Part shown: in pieces, positions 9,036 to 17,626 of the stretch
Position numbering within the stretch: the stretch's first letter is position 1
Layout: each line of letters opens with the position of its first letter
Assembly: GCA_002300355.1 (NCBI GenBank)
Contig: NSGV01000003.1
Location: forward strand, 310,001 to 374,000
Length of the DNA: 64,000 nucleotides
DNA from: Streptomyces sp. TLI_235
GTDB lineage: Bacteria > Actinomycetota > Actinomycetes > Streptomycetales > Streptomycetaceae
Direction of reading: 5' to 3'
Translations under genes and position numbers: made by a program
The notes under the pieces: model-generated
Database searches by the model: none
Told to the model about the DNA's origin: nothing
Seen by the model: the letters and a program-made list of their open reading frames with translations, nothing else

Positions 9036-10412
9036 GTGAACCGCAATTCGCTTCGCATATCCAGGATCAGAACGATCACCGTGGTCTCGGCCGGCGTCCT
9101 CGCCGCAGCCGTGAACGTGGGCTCATCGACCCCCGCGCTCGCTCACACGGCACCACTCGGGGTCCCGGGACCAAACGGCGCCGTCAGTGCCGACTTCGAG
9201 CCCCGAACACAGCCCGCGTCCGTCGGCAACGGCCCCGACGACCCCGGGCAGCACAGTCGCCCCACCGACATCGACGATGACTCACCGTCGGACGACCCCC
9301 CGCAGTGGCAGGGTCAAGGCGAAGCGGACGACAGCGGCGACCCGGACGACATCGCAGACGACGTCGAACAGGAAGGGTGGACTCACCACCACCACGACTG
9401 GAACGCTCCACAGGGCCCGCAGGGTCCGCAGGGCGCGCAGGGTGACGTCGGCGCGCAGGGTCCACAGGGCACGCAGGGTCCGCAGGGCTGGCAGGGCGTT
9501 CAGGGTGACATCGGCGCCCAGGGTCCGCAGGGCGTTCAGGGTGACATCGGCGCCCAGGGCTCGCAGGGCGTTCAGGGCGACATCGGCGCCCAGGGTCCGC
9601 AGGGCGTTCAGGGCGACATCGGCGCCCAGGGTCCGCAGGGCGTTCAGGGCGACATCGGCGCCCAGGGCTCGCAGGGCGTTCAGGGCGACATCGGCGCCCA
9701 GGGCTCGCAGGGCGTTCAGGGCGACATCGGCGCCCAGGGTCCACAGGGCGTTCAGGGTGACATCGGCGCCCAGGGTCCACAGGGCGTTCAGGGTGACATC
9801 GGCGCCCAGGGTCCGCAGGGCGTTCAGGGCGACATCGGCGCCCAGGGTCCGCAGGGCGTTCAGGGCGACATCGGCGCCCAGGGTCCGCAGGGCGTTCAGG
9901 GCGACATCGGCGCCCAGGGTCCACAGGGCGTTCAGGGCGACATCGGCGCCCAGGGTCCACAGGGCGTTCAGGGCGACATCGGCGCCCAGGGTCCACAGGG
10001 CTTCCAGGGCGACATCGGCGCCCAGGGTCCGCAGGGCTTCCAGGGCGACATCGGCGCCCAGGGTCCACAGGGCTTCCAGGGCGACATCGGCGCCCAGGGT
10101 CCACAGGGCGTTCAGGGCGTCACGGGCGCCCAGGGCTCGCAGGGCGTCCAAGGCGTGCAGGGCGGTGTCGGCGCCCAGGGACCGGCCTCTGGTGCGCAGA
10201 GCCAGGTCGTCACCGCTGCCGACGCGGATGACGGATCGAGCGACGGAAGCGCAATCGCCTCATGCCCCGTGGGCACGTTCGCGGTGGGCGGCGGATTCGC
10301 GGGCGCGCAGGGCTCGGTGACCCTCAGCGGGCCGCAGGGTGGCTCACCCGCCACCGGCTGGCAGGTCGCCGGAGCGGAGGGCGTGACCGCCTACGCCGTC
10401 TGCGCGCCCTGA
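9036..10412 (+). CDS. secreted collagen-like Gly-X-Y protein
   Basis: A 458-residue protein starting at GTG, 7 bp after AGGAAGG. Residues 1-36 form a signal peptide ending near STPALAHT. Residues 40-125 are an acidic, probably disordered spacer ending in a HHHH stretch. Residues 127-385 are a nearly uninterrupted Gly-X-Y collagen-like domain dominated by the four-triplet unit GVQ-GDI-GAQ-GPQ. The last 75 residues form a non-repetitive C-terminal domain with two cysteines (ASCPVG and YAVCAP), which may drive trimerisation. Glutamine replaces the usual proline in the Y position, and no sorting signal is present. Such proteins form triple helices without hydroxyproline in bacteria. The role in the envelope or adhesion is inferred. 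Confidence 0.85.
   Translation: MNRNSLRISRIRTITVVSAGVLAAAVNVGSSTPALAHTAPLGVPGPNGAVSADFEPRTQPASVGNGPDDPGQHSRPTDIDDDSPSDDPPQWQGQGEADDSGDPDDIADDVEQEGWTHHHHDWNAPQGPQGPQGAQGDVGAQGPQGTQGPQGWQGVQGDIGAQGPQGVQGDIGAQGSQGVQGDIGAQGPQGVQGDIGAQGPQGVQGDIGAQGSQGVQGDIGAQGSQGVQGDIGAQGPQGVQGDIGAQGPQGVQGDIGAQGPQGVQGDIGAQGPQGVQGDIGAQGPQGVQGDIGAQGPQGVQGDIGAQGPQGVQGDIGAQGPQGFQGDIGAQGPQGFQGDIGAQGPQGFQGDIGAQGPQGVQGVTGAQGSQGVQGVQGGVGAQGPASGAQSQVVTAADADDGSSDGSAIASCPVGTFAVGGGFAGAQGSVTLSGPQGGSPATGWQVAGAEGVTAYAVCAP
9495..10106 (+). repeat. 17 tandem copies of a 36-bp in-frame repeat
   Basis: A 36-bp unit coding for G-V-Q-G-D-I-G-A-Q-G-P-Q recurs about 17 times with very few changes (TCG for CCG/CCA at some units, GTT to TTC in the last three). 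Its period is a multiple of three, so copy changes keep the frame. The homogeneity suggests ongoing expansion and contraction by slippage or recombination. Confidence 0.85.
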
Positions 10413-10830
10413 ATGATAGGGGTCTGACTGCACAACGGGGTCTGACTGCACAACGTTGCAGGTGGTGACGGTCTCGGCAAGGCAGGCCTCGACCTCGGCG
10501 AGGACAGTGGCGAGTTGCTCGATCTGCTCTCCCAGGCCGTCGGCGCGTGCGGCGATCTCGTCGTGTCCGGCCCGCAGCAGCCGGAGCAGTTCGGCGACGC
10601 CCATACGGCCGGCCCGACCGTGCCGCGCCAGACGAGGCCGGGGGTGGTGAGGCGACGGAGTACGCCGGCGGTGGCCGCCCAGTAGACGCGGGAGGCGGCA
10701 TTGTCGGGTCGGTGGTCGTCATCGTGGGCAAGGCGCCGGTGGAGCATGAGGGTGCCGTTGACCTGCTCGACCACCCACCGCTTCGGCTGCGGAACGAAGC
10801 CCCCGGCAGACCGCAACGGGCGGTCAAGCA
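10344..10830 (-). pseudogene. relic of a DDE (IS5-like) transposase and a coiled-coil ORF
   Basis: Minus-strand translation at about 10640-10830 gives PQPKRWVVEQVNGTLMLHRR, matching the PRRWVVERTFxWLxRxRR region near the C-terminus of IS5-type transposases. Nothing upstream completes the gene. Overlapping it, in another frame from 10604 down, is an 86-codon ORF starting MGVAELLRLLRAGHDEIAA. It looks like a short coiled coil and ends inside the collagen-like gene, so it is probably a truncated companion. A direct repeat of GGGGTCTGACTGCACAAC near 10420-10455 marks the edge. Confidence 0.45.
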
Positions 10831-10899
10831 GACCGGCGAGCCAGCCCCTGCCAGCGACAGCAGGACCGGGCAGGAGCGGCAGGGGCGGCGGCAGGTGAG

Positions 10900-12022
10900 G
10901 CGCCGCACCACCGGGCACCGTGCCGCTGCCCTGACTGCGGGCAGGCAGGGAGCAGCGCCCTGGTGTCACGACGTCAGCCCCAACCGGTCCGCCGGGGCGC
11001 GACGACACCGAGTGGGACCGAGCGGGACCGGCGCAGCACCGACCACCGGCCAAGGTGCTCGGGGGCAGTCCGGGATGTGTACGGCCCCCGGGCCGCCCCC
11101 ACAGGCTGCGCGCGGGCCGCGGGCCGGGGCACCCGGGGGGTGAAGCGGCCGGGCGGGAACCCGTGGGGCGCAGCCGGAACGGTCCCCGCAGGGGGTTCGA
11201 GGGGCGTCCGTCGTCTTCGCCAACGACCGGGGTCTGTCCCAGGACACCCCCCGGGACGCCGCGGCGGGCGGGGACAAGCGGTACAGGAGCCAGCCGCGGC
11301 CGCGGCGGGTGGGGCCGGGGCCCGGGCCTGAGGGCCCTATGTGGGCCCGCGGGGCCGCTCGGGCGGTCCGCCTACGGCGCCCCCGGACCGGTCGGACCCG
11401 GGGTGGGCCGGTCCCCGGGGTCGGCGCCCCCGCCGCCGAACTCCGCGACACCAGCCTGAGCGCCACCACCGACGAACCACCCCGCCCGACCACAAGGCCC
11501 GGAAATCTCGACCGCCTCCTGCACAGCGACACAGCCCGGCCGACCGCCACAGTCCCCCGTGCCGACAACACGCCGGTGGCCGGGCCGACACGGCGGTACG
11601 ACGGCGGGCGCCCCGGGAGGGCGGTACGAAGGCGCAGCGGCACTCCCACTGGCACGGCAACGGGCATCACGGGCAGGCCCGGTCGGAAGGCGACGGCCGC
11701 CCCCAGGCCGGGACCGGACCGGGGCCCAGCAGCGGACCGCACATGCCGTGCCGGAGCGCACCACGGCGACGGCCACGGACCCCACCGTTCACAGGCCAGA
11801 GTGCGCCAGCGGGCCAGGTCCTTCTCGATGCCGGTCGCCGCCGGCAGGTCCCGCTGGTCCGCCTCCACGCCTGGCCGGCCGGCCCATGTGCGCCTGCAGG
11901 AGGGCGAGGTGGCGATGAAGGGCAGCTGACCGGGTGCCCGGGCCGGGCGCTGCCGGGTCGTCGTGTCACCGGGGCAGTGACAGGCTGGAGGCAAGGAGTT
12001 GAGGCCAGAGAGGTGATCCGTC
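10900..12022. other. 1.1-kb GC-rich region without a gene
   Basis: No ORF with convincing coding character. All translations are rich in Arg, Pro and Gly and lack motifs. The end carries GAGAGGTG, the ribosome binding site of the SnoaL-like gene. Confidence 0.45.
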
Positions 12023-12418
12023 ATGACCGAGCACCCGCACGTCGCGCTGGTACGCAAGGGATACGAGGCGTTCTCCCGCGGGGACATGACCACCCTGTCC
12101 GAGATCCTCGCCAAGGACGTGACTCACCACGTTCCCGGCAGCCACGTCCTTTCCGGCGACCACAAGGGGCTGAACGCGGTCTTGGAGTACTACCGAAGGC
12201 TCGGCACCGAGAGTGCCGGATCCTTCAAGGTCGAGCTGCAACACCTGTTCATCGACGGCCGGGGCCACGTGATGTCGGTGCACCGCGCCACCGCCGAACG
12301 AGGCGGCAAGCAGCTGGACGCCATGGGCGGGATCATGTTCAGGATCGTCGGTGAGAAGGTCACCGACCTGGACGAATGCGTCGAGGATCTGGAGACCGGC
12401 AACGACTTCTGGAGCTGA
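12023..12418 (+). CDS. SnoaL-like / NTF2-fold protein
   Basis: A 131-residue protein of the NTF2/SnoaL-like superfamily, a small alpha-beta cone used for hydrolases, isomerases and cyclases or as ligand pockets. Family features: the N-terminal helix VRKGYEAFSRGDMTTLSEIL, the strand ending in VTHHVPGSHVLSGDHKG, and the sheet with HVMSVHRATAERGGKQLD and a C-terminal helix. It covers the whole usual domain length. ATG at 12023 follows GAGAGGTG with good spacing. No operon partner: non-coding GC-rich DNA lies on both sides. The substrate cannot be inferred. Confidence 0.8.
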   Translation: MTEHPHVALVRKGYEAFSRGDMTTLSEILAKDVTHHVPGSHVLSGDHKGLNAVLEYYRRLGTESAGSFKVELQHLFIDGRGHVMSVHRATAERGGKQLDAMGGIMFRIVGEKVTDLDECVEDLETGNDFWS

Positions 12419-12575
12419 CACACACACCCGATCCCGGGGGGATCGCGCCGATCGTCACAGCCATGCGACGCGGCGGGGACCGCATCCAGGCCGACACCGG
12501 AGCCCTGCCTTTCCCCTGGTCGCCGCGCCCACCATGGCGCCCAGCGGCTGCAGTCACCCGCCACCGACCACGGCA

Positions 12576-12687
12576 CAGGGCGGGCGCAGCGCAGGGCGGG
12601 CGCAGCGCAGGGCGGGCGCAGCGCAGGGCGGGCGCAGCGCAGGGCGGGCACAGCGCAGGGCGGGCACAGCGCAGGGCGGGCGCGGCC
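12576..12687. repeat. seven tandem copies of a 16-bp repeat
   Basis: The unit CAGGGCGGGCGCAGCG recurs at 16-bp intervals from 12576, with CGCAG changed to CACAG in two units. G-rich on the plus strand with GGG runs. The period is not a multiple of three, which argues against coding. Confidence 0.8.
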
Positions 12688-12780
12688 CTGGAACGGGTCT
12701 GCGGCCCCCGGGGCGAAGCCGTCCCGGGCTGGTGGCGGGAAGGCAGAATCCAGCAGCCTGGACGGCATCCAGAAGCGGGC

Positions 12781-12962
12781 ACCGGCGGCTGTCCGCACCG
12801 TGGCCGGCGGGGACGACGCCGGACGGGGACGGCGGGGTATCCGGTCCCCCTGCAGCGGCACCGAAGCGGGCACCGGCGGCTGTCCGCACCGTGGCCGGCG
12901 GGGACGACGCCGGACGGGGACGGCGGGGTATCCGGTCCCCCTGCAGCGGCACCGAAGCGGGC
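12781..12962. repeat. two tandem copies of a 91-bp repeat
   Basis: Two back-to-back 91-bp copies, each beginning ACCGGCGGCTGTCCGCACCG, with the start of a third at 12963 that ends after about ten bases. The two full copies look identical by eye, so the duplication is recent. Confidence 0.75.
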
Positions 12963-13605
12963 ACCGGCGGCGCGGTCGCGACGCCGGAACCCGGGGCCCG
13001 ACGACGGGCGGGCACAGCGGCGTCCGATGTACGGCGAAACGGGCCCCCGGGGGGCCTGGCCGACGAAGACATCGGGGCCAGCAGCAGACGACCGGGGAAG
13101 CGGCGGGACGGGGCCCAGCAGCAGGCCGGGAACGGCGTGCCGAACCACCCCCGGGGAGGGCGGCTACGGATGAGCACCGGGCGAGGCCCGGCAAGGACGG
13201 CAACCGGTGACCAGCGGCGGGGCGCAGCGGGCACTCGAACGGAACAGCCCGCGCAGGCCCGGGGCGGAGGCCGGGAAGGACAGGAGCGCGCCGGAGCGCT
13301 GTGCGGACATCCGGCTGGCACCACACACGATCCCGGCCGGGCGCGCCAGCGGGCGGAGGGCTGTTGGCGGGGGTGCGGCGCTGCGCCGGGGCGCCGCGGG
13401 CAGCGGCGGCCGTGGGTGTGGGTGTGGCCCCGGTGTCGTGCGCAGGGGGCTGGGTCGGCCCGCTCCCCGGTGGCATGCTGGGGCCGAGCGTCCCCGCCGA
13501 CGTCGGGGACGGTGTCGCACCCGCTTCCGCCCCGGCCGTGCAGGAGGTCCCCCGCGTGCCCACCACGTCGTTCACCTACGCCTGGTGCTTCGACCACGGC
13601 AGACT

Positions 13606-13917
13606 TCATGCCTTCCCCGACAGCTGACCGACCGTCCGGCACAAACGGCCACGGTCCATCGTGGTCTGGGGCTGGCCCAGCAGGGTCCGCAGTTCCGCGA
13701 CATCGACGGCGAGGACGCCGAGCCGGGCGGCGGGGGCCTGACCCCCGTAGCCGAGCGAGTAGCGGTCGGCCACCTGCTCCCAGTAGTCGAGGTCGGTAGG
13801 CGTAGTGCAGCCGGCCAGGGCGGCGTCCAGCGTGTGGCGCTCGTCGGCGAGCTTGCCGAGTGCAGTGGCGGACAGTCCACCGGCGAGGAGGGCCTTGAGG
13901 GCCAGGCGCCGCTTCAT
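13606..13917 (-). pseudogene. fragment of an XRE-type regulator C-terminal region
   Basis: A 103-residue frame, KRRLALKALLAGGLSATALG through LRTLLGQPQTTMDRGRL, resembling the part that follows the helix-turn-helix domain in Streptomyces XRE/TPR regulators: the RR-x-FL-x-x-A linker, then the start of the helical sensor domain. The DNA-binding domain is absent and the protein stops after GQLSGKA, where relatives continue for another 200 residues. The frame starts at an ATG overlapping the TGA of a short upstream frame, so a frameshift is possible. Most likely a truncated remnant of a second regulator like the one at 14719-16002. Confidence 0.45.
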
Positions 13918-14100
13918 GGCTTCATCTGTCGAGGGTTCATGGGGCTGCTCCGTAGAACCAGATAGGGCGGGCTTCTCCCAGCGTCGCTGAGCGAGACGAG
14001 ATAACTACCCGATACCCGCAGAGTGGCAACTGCCCAACGCGTCGTCCCTCGGATCGCCCGAGCACGCCCGGAACTTCACGTTGCGCCGTAAGCTCTGGGG

Positions 14101-14736
14101 ATGAGGAAAGCTGGAGCGTGCGCCTACCGTGGTCTGGTCCTCGACTTCTTCGGCGTCTTGACCTTCAACATGGTCGAAGTGATCTCCGCGTTCGAGGGCC
14201 GGGAAGGGATTGCCAGCGGGACCTTCCTTCGTGCCTGGGCCGACCCTCGAGGGCAGGAGCTTTTCCGTCAGCTCGAACTGGCCAGCATCTCCCAGACCGA
14301 CTGGAACAACGGGTTCGCAGCCCTGATGGATGTGGCGCCGGACAATCTGATGGCCCGGTACCTGCACGATGCCTTCCCGGCTTACCCGGTTATCGAGGTC
14401 GCGCGGCAGGCCCGTGCCGCCGGGGTCAGGACGGCGGTGCTGTCGAACAGCCTGGGGCGAGAGCCCTATGACCCCTACGCCGGGTTCGACCTCGCCGGCT
14501 CGTTCGACGAGGTGGTGCTGTCGGCCGAGGTTGGTCTGCGCAAGCCGGACCCGGCGATCTTCCGCCTCGTGCTGGACAGGCTCGGCGTGTCGGCCGAGGA
14601 GTGCCTGTTCGTCGACGACAGCGAGCAGAACCTGGCCACCGCAGCCGAGCTCGGCATCACCCCGGTGCTCGGCCTGGACGAGAAGGTGGTGGCCCGCCGG
14701 CTGCGCGAGTTGCTGCGCCTACCCGGCCTCTTCTAG
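14101..14736 (+). CDS. HAD-superfamily hydrolase (subfamily IA)
   Basis: A 211-residue HAD-like hydrolase. Motif I is LDFFGVLTF with the nucleophile Asp15 and a Gly-Val pair typical of DxxGV-type members. An alpha-helical cap follows (residues 20-95). Motif II is VLSNS, motif III is the lysine in RKPDPAIF, and motif IV is LFVDDSEQN. It probably dephosphorylates a small phosphorylated metabolite; some relatives are dehalogenases or epoxide-hydrolase N-terminal phosphatases. The ATG at 14101 has only a weak upstream site (GCTCTGGGG). Its 3' end overlaps the convergent regulator gene by 18 bp. Whether it belongs to the neighbouring biosynthetic cluster is unclear. Confidence 0.8.
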   Translation: MRKAGACAYRGLVLDFFGVLTFNMVEVISAFEGREGIASGTFLRAWADPRGQELFRQLELASISQTDWNNGFAALMDVAPDNLMARYLHDAFPAYPVIEVARQARAAGVRTAVLSNSLGREPYDPYAGFDLAGSFDEVVLSAEVGLRKPDPAIFRLVLDRLGVSAEECLFVDDSEQNLATAAELGITPVLGLDEKVVARRLRELLRLPGLF

Positions 14737-16002
14737 GAAGTCGCGGACGGGGCGGTAGGCGGTGTGCGGGGCAAGCTTGTCGCGCAGGCCCTTGAGCTGG
14801 GAGGCCGACCGGGCGGAGTCGACGGACCCGAGGCAGACGGCCGCGCGGCGGCCGGCGGCGACGGCCGCGTCGAGGTCGTCCTGCGCGAGATGGGCCTCCG
14901 CAGCACGGGACAGGTAGATGGCGTGACTGCGGGGGAACTCCTCGTCCCCGGGGTATGCCCGCATGCCAGCCTCGAAGCGGCGCAGCGCCTCGGCCGGGTC
15001 GCCGAGGTCGAGTGCTGAGGACCCGGCGATCATCTCGATCTCGCCGTAGGTCACCCAGTACAGGAAGTCGGGGTCGTCGTCCCGGGGCCCCTTGTCCAGG
15101 GCTGCGTGCGCCAGGTGGAGCTGGTGCCCTGTTGCCGTCTTCGCCCCGGTCTTCGACAGCGCTCGGGCGGTGCGGGCGGCGAGCATGGCCTCCATCCGCG
15201 GGGTGCCCCGTTCCCGGACCGCGGCCCGGGCCGCGTCGAGGAGCGCCACCGCGCGGTCGGCCTGGCCGGGCGTGGAGTAGCACTGCACGGCCGCGAAGGA
15301 GAGCGCGTAAGCGCCGCCGATGACGTCGCCGGCTTCGGCGGAGGCCCGCAGGGAGGCGTCGAAATAGCGTTGCGCGGTGCCGGGGCGTCCCTGGTCGAAG
15401 CTGCACCACGCCACCTGTCGGGCGGCTTCTGAGGCGATCCGGTACAGACGGGTGGAGGCGTCTCCGGGGTAGCGGCGCGTCTTGAGCAGGGTCACCGCAA
15501 GGGACAGCTCGCCGGCCGCTTGTTTGCGGACCTCACCGCTTCCGAGTTCGTCGTCGACCCGGCGTAGGTGGTCCAGGCGGTGTTCGATGTTCGCGAGCAG
15601 CCCCAGCCCGCCGCCGGCCGGGGCGGGATGGCCGGGGCGGGTTCGGCCGAGGGCCTTCACCCAGTTCCCGGCCGTGGCCGACAGTGCGACACCGGCGGTG
15701 ACGAAGCTCCTGCGATCCACTCTTCTCCCATCCACCAGTTCCGCCATGACGGCCAGGGCAGCTCCGTCCTCGCCCCAGCCTGTGGTCGACGGCCCGTCAG
15801 CCGCCAGTGTCCGGGCGAATCTGCCACCCGAGCGCAGAACCCGGTCGTAGGCGGCGGCCACGTCGGCGGTCACCGCTCGGTTCCCGTTCTCCACGTTGCG
15901 CAGATACGCCGGGCTGAAGCCCACCTCCCGGGCGAAGCGCTCCCAGGACAGGCCGGAGTCTCGGCGTGCCTCTCTCATACCGTTCCGCAGTCGCTCGGAC
16001 AT
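14719..16002 (-). CDS. XRE-family transcriptional regulator with TPR-like sensor domain
   Basis: A 427-residue regulator. Residues 1-65 are an XRE helix-turn-helix domain: LRNGMREARRDSGLSWERFA, then VGFSPAYLRNVENGNR. A short RRSF linker near residue 110 leads into about 300 residues of helical, TPR-like repeats (ALDLGDPAEALRRF, SRAAEAHLAQDDLDAAVAAG). The ATG at 16002 is preferred over longer frames because GAGGAG stands 8 bp upstream. It is divergent from the queD-like gene at 16140 with 137 bp between, so it is a natural candidate to control the cluster. The family often senses small ligands or peptides; the signal here is unknown. Confidence 0.85.
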   Translation of the reverse strand: MSERLRNGMREARRDSGLSWERFAREVGFSPAYLRNVENGNRAVTADVAAAYDRVLRSGGRFARTLAADGPSTTGWGEDGAALAVMAELVDGRRVDRRSFVTAGVALSATAGNWVKALGRTRPGHPAPAGGGLGLLANIEHRLDHLRRVDDELGSGEVRKQAAGELSLAVTLLKTRRYPGDASTRLYRIASEAARQVAWCSFDQGRPGTAQRYFDASLRASAEAGDVIGGAYALSFAAVQCYSTPGQADRAVALLDAARAAVRERGTPRMEAMLAARTARALSKTGAKTATGHQLHLAHAALDKGPRDDDPDFLYWVTYGEIEMIAGSSALDLGDPAEALRRFEAGMRAYPGDEEFPRSHAIYLSRAAEAHLAQDDLDAAVAAGRRAAVCLGSVDSARSASQLKGLRDKLAPHTAYRPVRDFLEEAG

Positions 16003-16139
16003 CGCGACGCTCCTCGGATTTGGGATCGCTCTTGGATCGCCCGGCTCCATTGTCCCTGCCTCGCTGGCGGTGTGTGCTCGTTTCAGCACAGAACGCAACG
16101 ACAGCGGGCCAGTTGGCCGCCAGTCCAGAAGGGGGCACG
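16003..16139. promoter_or_regulatory. divergent promoter region of regulator and deazapurine-type operon
   Basis: This 137-bp gap separates the minus-strand XRE gene from the plus-strand operon and must contain both promoters. GAGGAG serves the regulator, AGAAGGGGG serves the operon. No unambiguous -10/-35 pair or operator palindrome could be picked by eye. Confidence 0.45.
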
Positions 16140-16904
16140 ATGCCGAACCCCGAATCCCTGCTCCGCCCCTCGCCGCAGGCGGGCACATGCTCTCGGGAGC
16201 CGCGCCTGGTCGGCACCTACACCATCGGCAAGCTCGTCGGCTTCGATGCCGCCCGCACCGTGCGCGGTGTCGATGAGAGCGGCCTGATCACCGCAGAGCT
16301 ATTGCTGACGGCGCGTGAGCTCTCCGGGGCCGGGTTCGTCACGGACTTCGGTGACCTGGCCGCATTCCGCACCCACATCGACACAGCCCTCGACCACCGC
16401 GACCTTGACCAGGTGCTCGCCGACACCAGCGACCAGGGCATCGCGGAGCACCTGCACGCATGGGCGGCGGCGAACCTGCCCGACGGCGCCCGCGACCGCC
16501 TGCACATGATCCGCGTCCTCACCGGCCGGCTCCAGCGCGCCGACGACGCACACAGCGTCCAGTTCAGCGCCCGGCACTGGCTCGACGGCCTGCCGGACGG
16601 GCACAAGTGCGGCCGGGAGCACGGCCACGCCTACCTCGTCACCCTGTCGTCCGGACCGGGCGGCGACCGGCTGCTGCCCGTTCCCGGCGAGCTGCGCGAT
16701 TTGCTGGCATCCGGGTTCGAGGGGAAGGTCCTCAACCGGGTCGTCGGCGTCAACCCGACGTCGGAGCACCTGGCCGCGTACCTTGCCGGGTGGCTGGCCA
16801 GCCGCGGCTTGGCGGACGCGCAGGGCCGGTCGTTCGCGGTCCGGGTGTCGGAGACGGAGAGCACCTGGGCCGAGTTCACCCCGGACGCGCTGGTGCCCGC
16901 ATGA
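16140..16904 (+). CDS. double-domain PTPS / QueD-like protein (6-carboxy-tetrahydropterin synthase type)
   Basis: A 254-residue tunnelling-fold protein, about twice the length of normal QueD (about 120). Residues 25-130 look like a PTPS domain (FVTDFGDLAAFR, then LDHRDLDQVL) that has lost the zinc histidines: FDAARTV stands where FxAxH is expected. Residues 135-254 are a second domain with intact signatures: FSARHW, then KCGREHGHAYLV with catalytic Cys and the HGH zinc ligands, NPTSEHLAAYL and ETESTWAEF. QueD converts dihydroneopterin triphosphate to 6-carboxy-tetrahydropterin. ATG at 16140 follows AGAAGGGGG. It overlaps the queE start by an ATGA junction, so the two are coupled. Exact product not proven. 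Confidence 0.8.
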   Translation: MPNPESLLRPSPQAGTCSREPRLVGTYTIGKLVGFDAARTVRGVDESGLITAELLLTARELSGAGFVTDFGDLAAFRTHIDTALDHRDLDQVLADTSDQGIAEHLHAWAAANLPDGARDRLHMIRVLTGRLQRADDAHSVQFSARHWLDGLPDGHKCGREHGHAYLVTLSSGPGGDRLLPVPGELRDLLASGFEGKVLNRVVGVNPTSEHLAAYLAGWLASRGLADAQGRSFAVRVSETESTWAEFTPDALVPA

Positions 16905-17626
16905 CCACGACGGATGTGACCCTGAGCCGGAGTCGGCCGCGGGATGTGCTGGTGTGCGAGGTGTTCGGCCCCACGATCCAGGGCGAGGGCCCATCAGCCG
17001 GACAGCTCGCGTCGTTTCTACGCCTGGGCGACTGCAATCTGGCCTGCGACTCCTGTGACACCCCGTACTCGTGGGACTGGAAGCGCTACTCCCGCGTGGA
17101 GCAGACCAGCCGCGTGTCGGCCGAGGACGTCGCCGCCGAACTTCTCAGGCACCCGACAAAGCTGGTAATCATCACCGGCGGCGAGCCGATGATGCAGCAG
17201 ACCCAGCTCCTTCCCACCGCCGACCGCCTCACCGGCGCCGGGCGCCGCATCGAGATCGAGACCAACGGCACGATCGCCCCCGATCCCACATTCGACCAGC
17301 ACGTCTCGCTCTACGTCGTCTCGCCGAAGCTCGCGCACATGGGCATGCCGGCCTCACGCCGGATCAAGCCCGCCGTACTCGAGGCGTTCCAGGCGACCGG
17401 CCGGGCGGTGTTCAAGTTCGTCCTCGACACCCCCGCCGACGTTGAGGAAGTCGCCGCCCTCCAGGACGAGCACGGCTTGGAGCAGGTGTGGGTCATGCCG
17501 CAGGCCACCACGGCCGCGGCCGTCATCGCCGGCCTGCGCGCCATCACCGGCCCCGCGATCGAACGCGGCTGGAACGTCTCCGGGCGCCTGCACACCCTCA
17601 TCTGGGAGGACGAACGTGGCCGCTGA
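16901..17626 (+). CDS. queE: 7-carboxy-7-deazaguanine synthase (radical SAM)
   Basis: A 241-residue QueE homologue. FGPTIQGEGPSAGQ near residue 23 is the family's substrate-binding signature. CNLACDSCDTPYSWD is the radical-SAM CX3CX2C motif for the [4Fe-4S] cluster, followed by the GGEPMMQ SAM-binding loop, IEIETNGT and VSPKLAHMG. QueE rearranges 6-carboxy-tetrahydropterin into 7-carboxy-7-deazaguanine, the committed 7-deazapurine step. The ATG at 16901 overlaps the previous stop by 4 bp. The end runs 11 bp into the phosphoribosyltransferase gene. Together with QueD and FolE it completes the first three steps from GTP. Confidence 0.93.
   Translation: MTTTDVTLSRSRPRDVLVCEVFGPTIQGEGPSAGQLASFLRLGDCNLACDSCDTPYSWDWKRYSRVEQTSRVSAEDVAAELLRHPTKLVIITGGEPMMQQTQLLPTADRLTGAGRRIEIETNGTIAPDPTFDQHVSLYVVSPKLAHMGMPASRRIKPAVLEAFQATGRAVFKFVLDTPADVEEVAALQDEHGLEQVWVMPQATTAAAVIAGLRAITGPAIERGWNVSGRLHTLIWEDERGR

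Larger units (their letters stand above)
12419..13605. other. 1.2-kb GC-rich repeat region without a gene
   Basis: Holds two sets of tandem repeats (12576-12687 and 12781-12962, listed separately). No ORF has convincing coding signal. A frame ending TSFTYAWCFDHGRLHAF just before 13627 may be a tiny remnant but has no recognisable family. Confidence 0.45.

Noticed and set aside
9495..10106. CRISPR-like array
   Set aside because: The 36-bp period resembles CRISPR spacing, but the units are contiguous without unique spacers and code in frame for collagen triplets.
10391..11053. A 220-codon minus-strand gene
   Set aside because: Only a short part (about 10640-10830) resembles a transposase. The remainder is low-complexity, so it is reported as a relic, not a gene.
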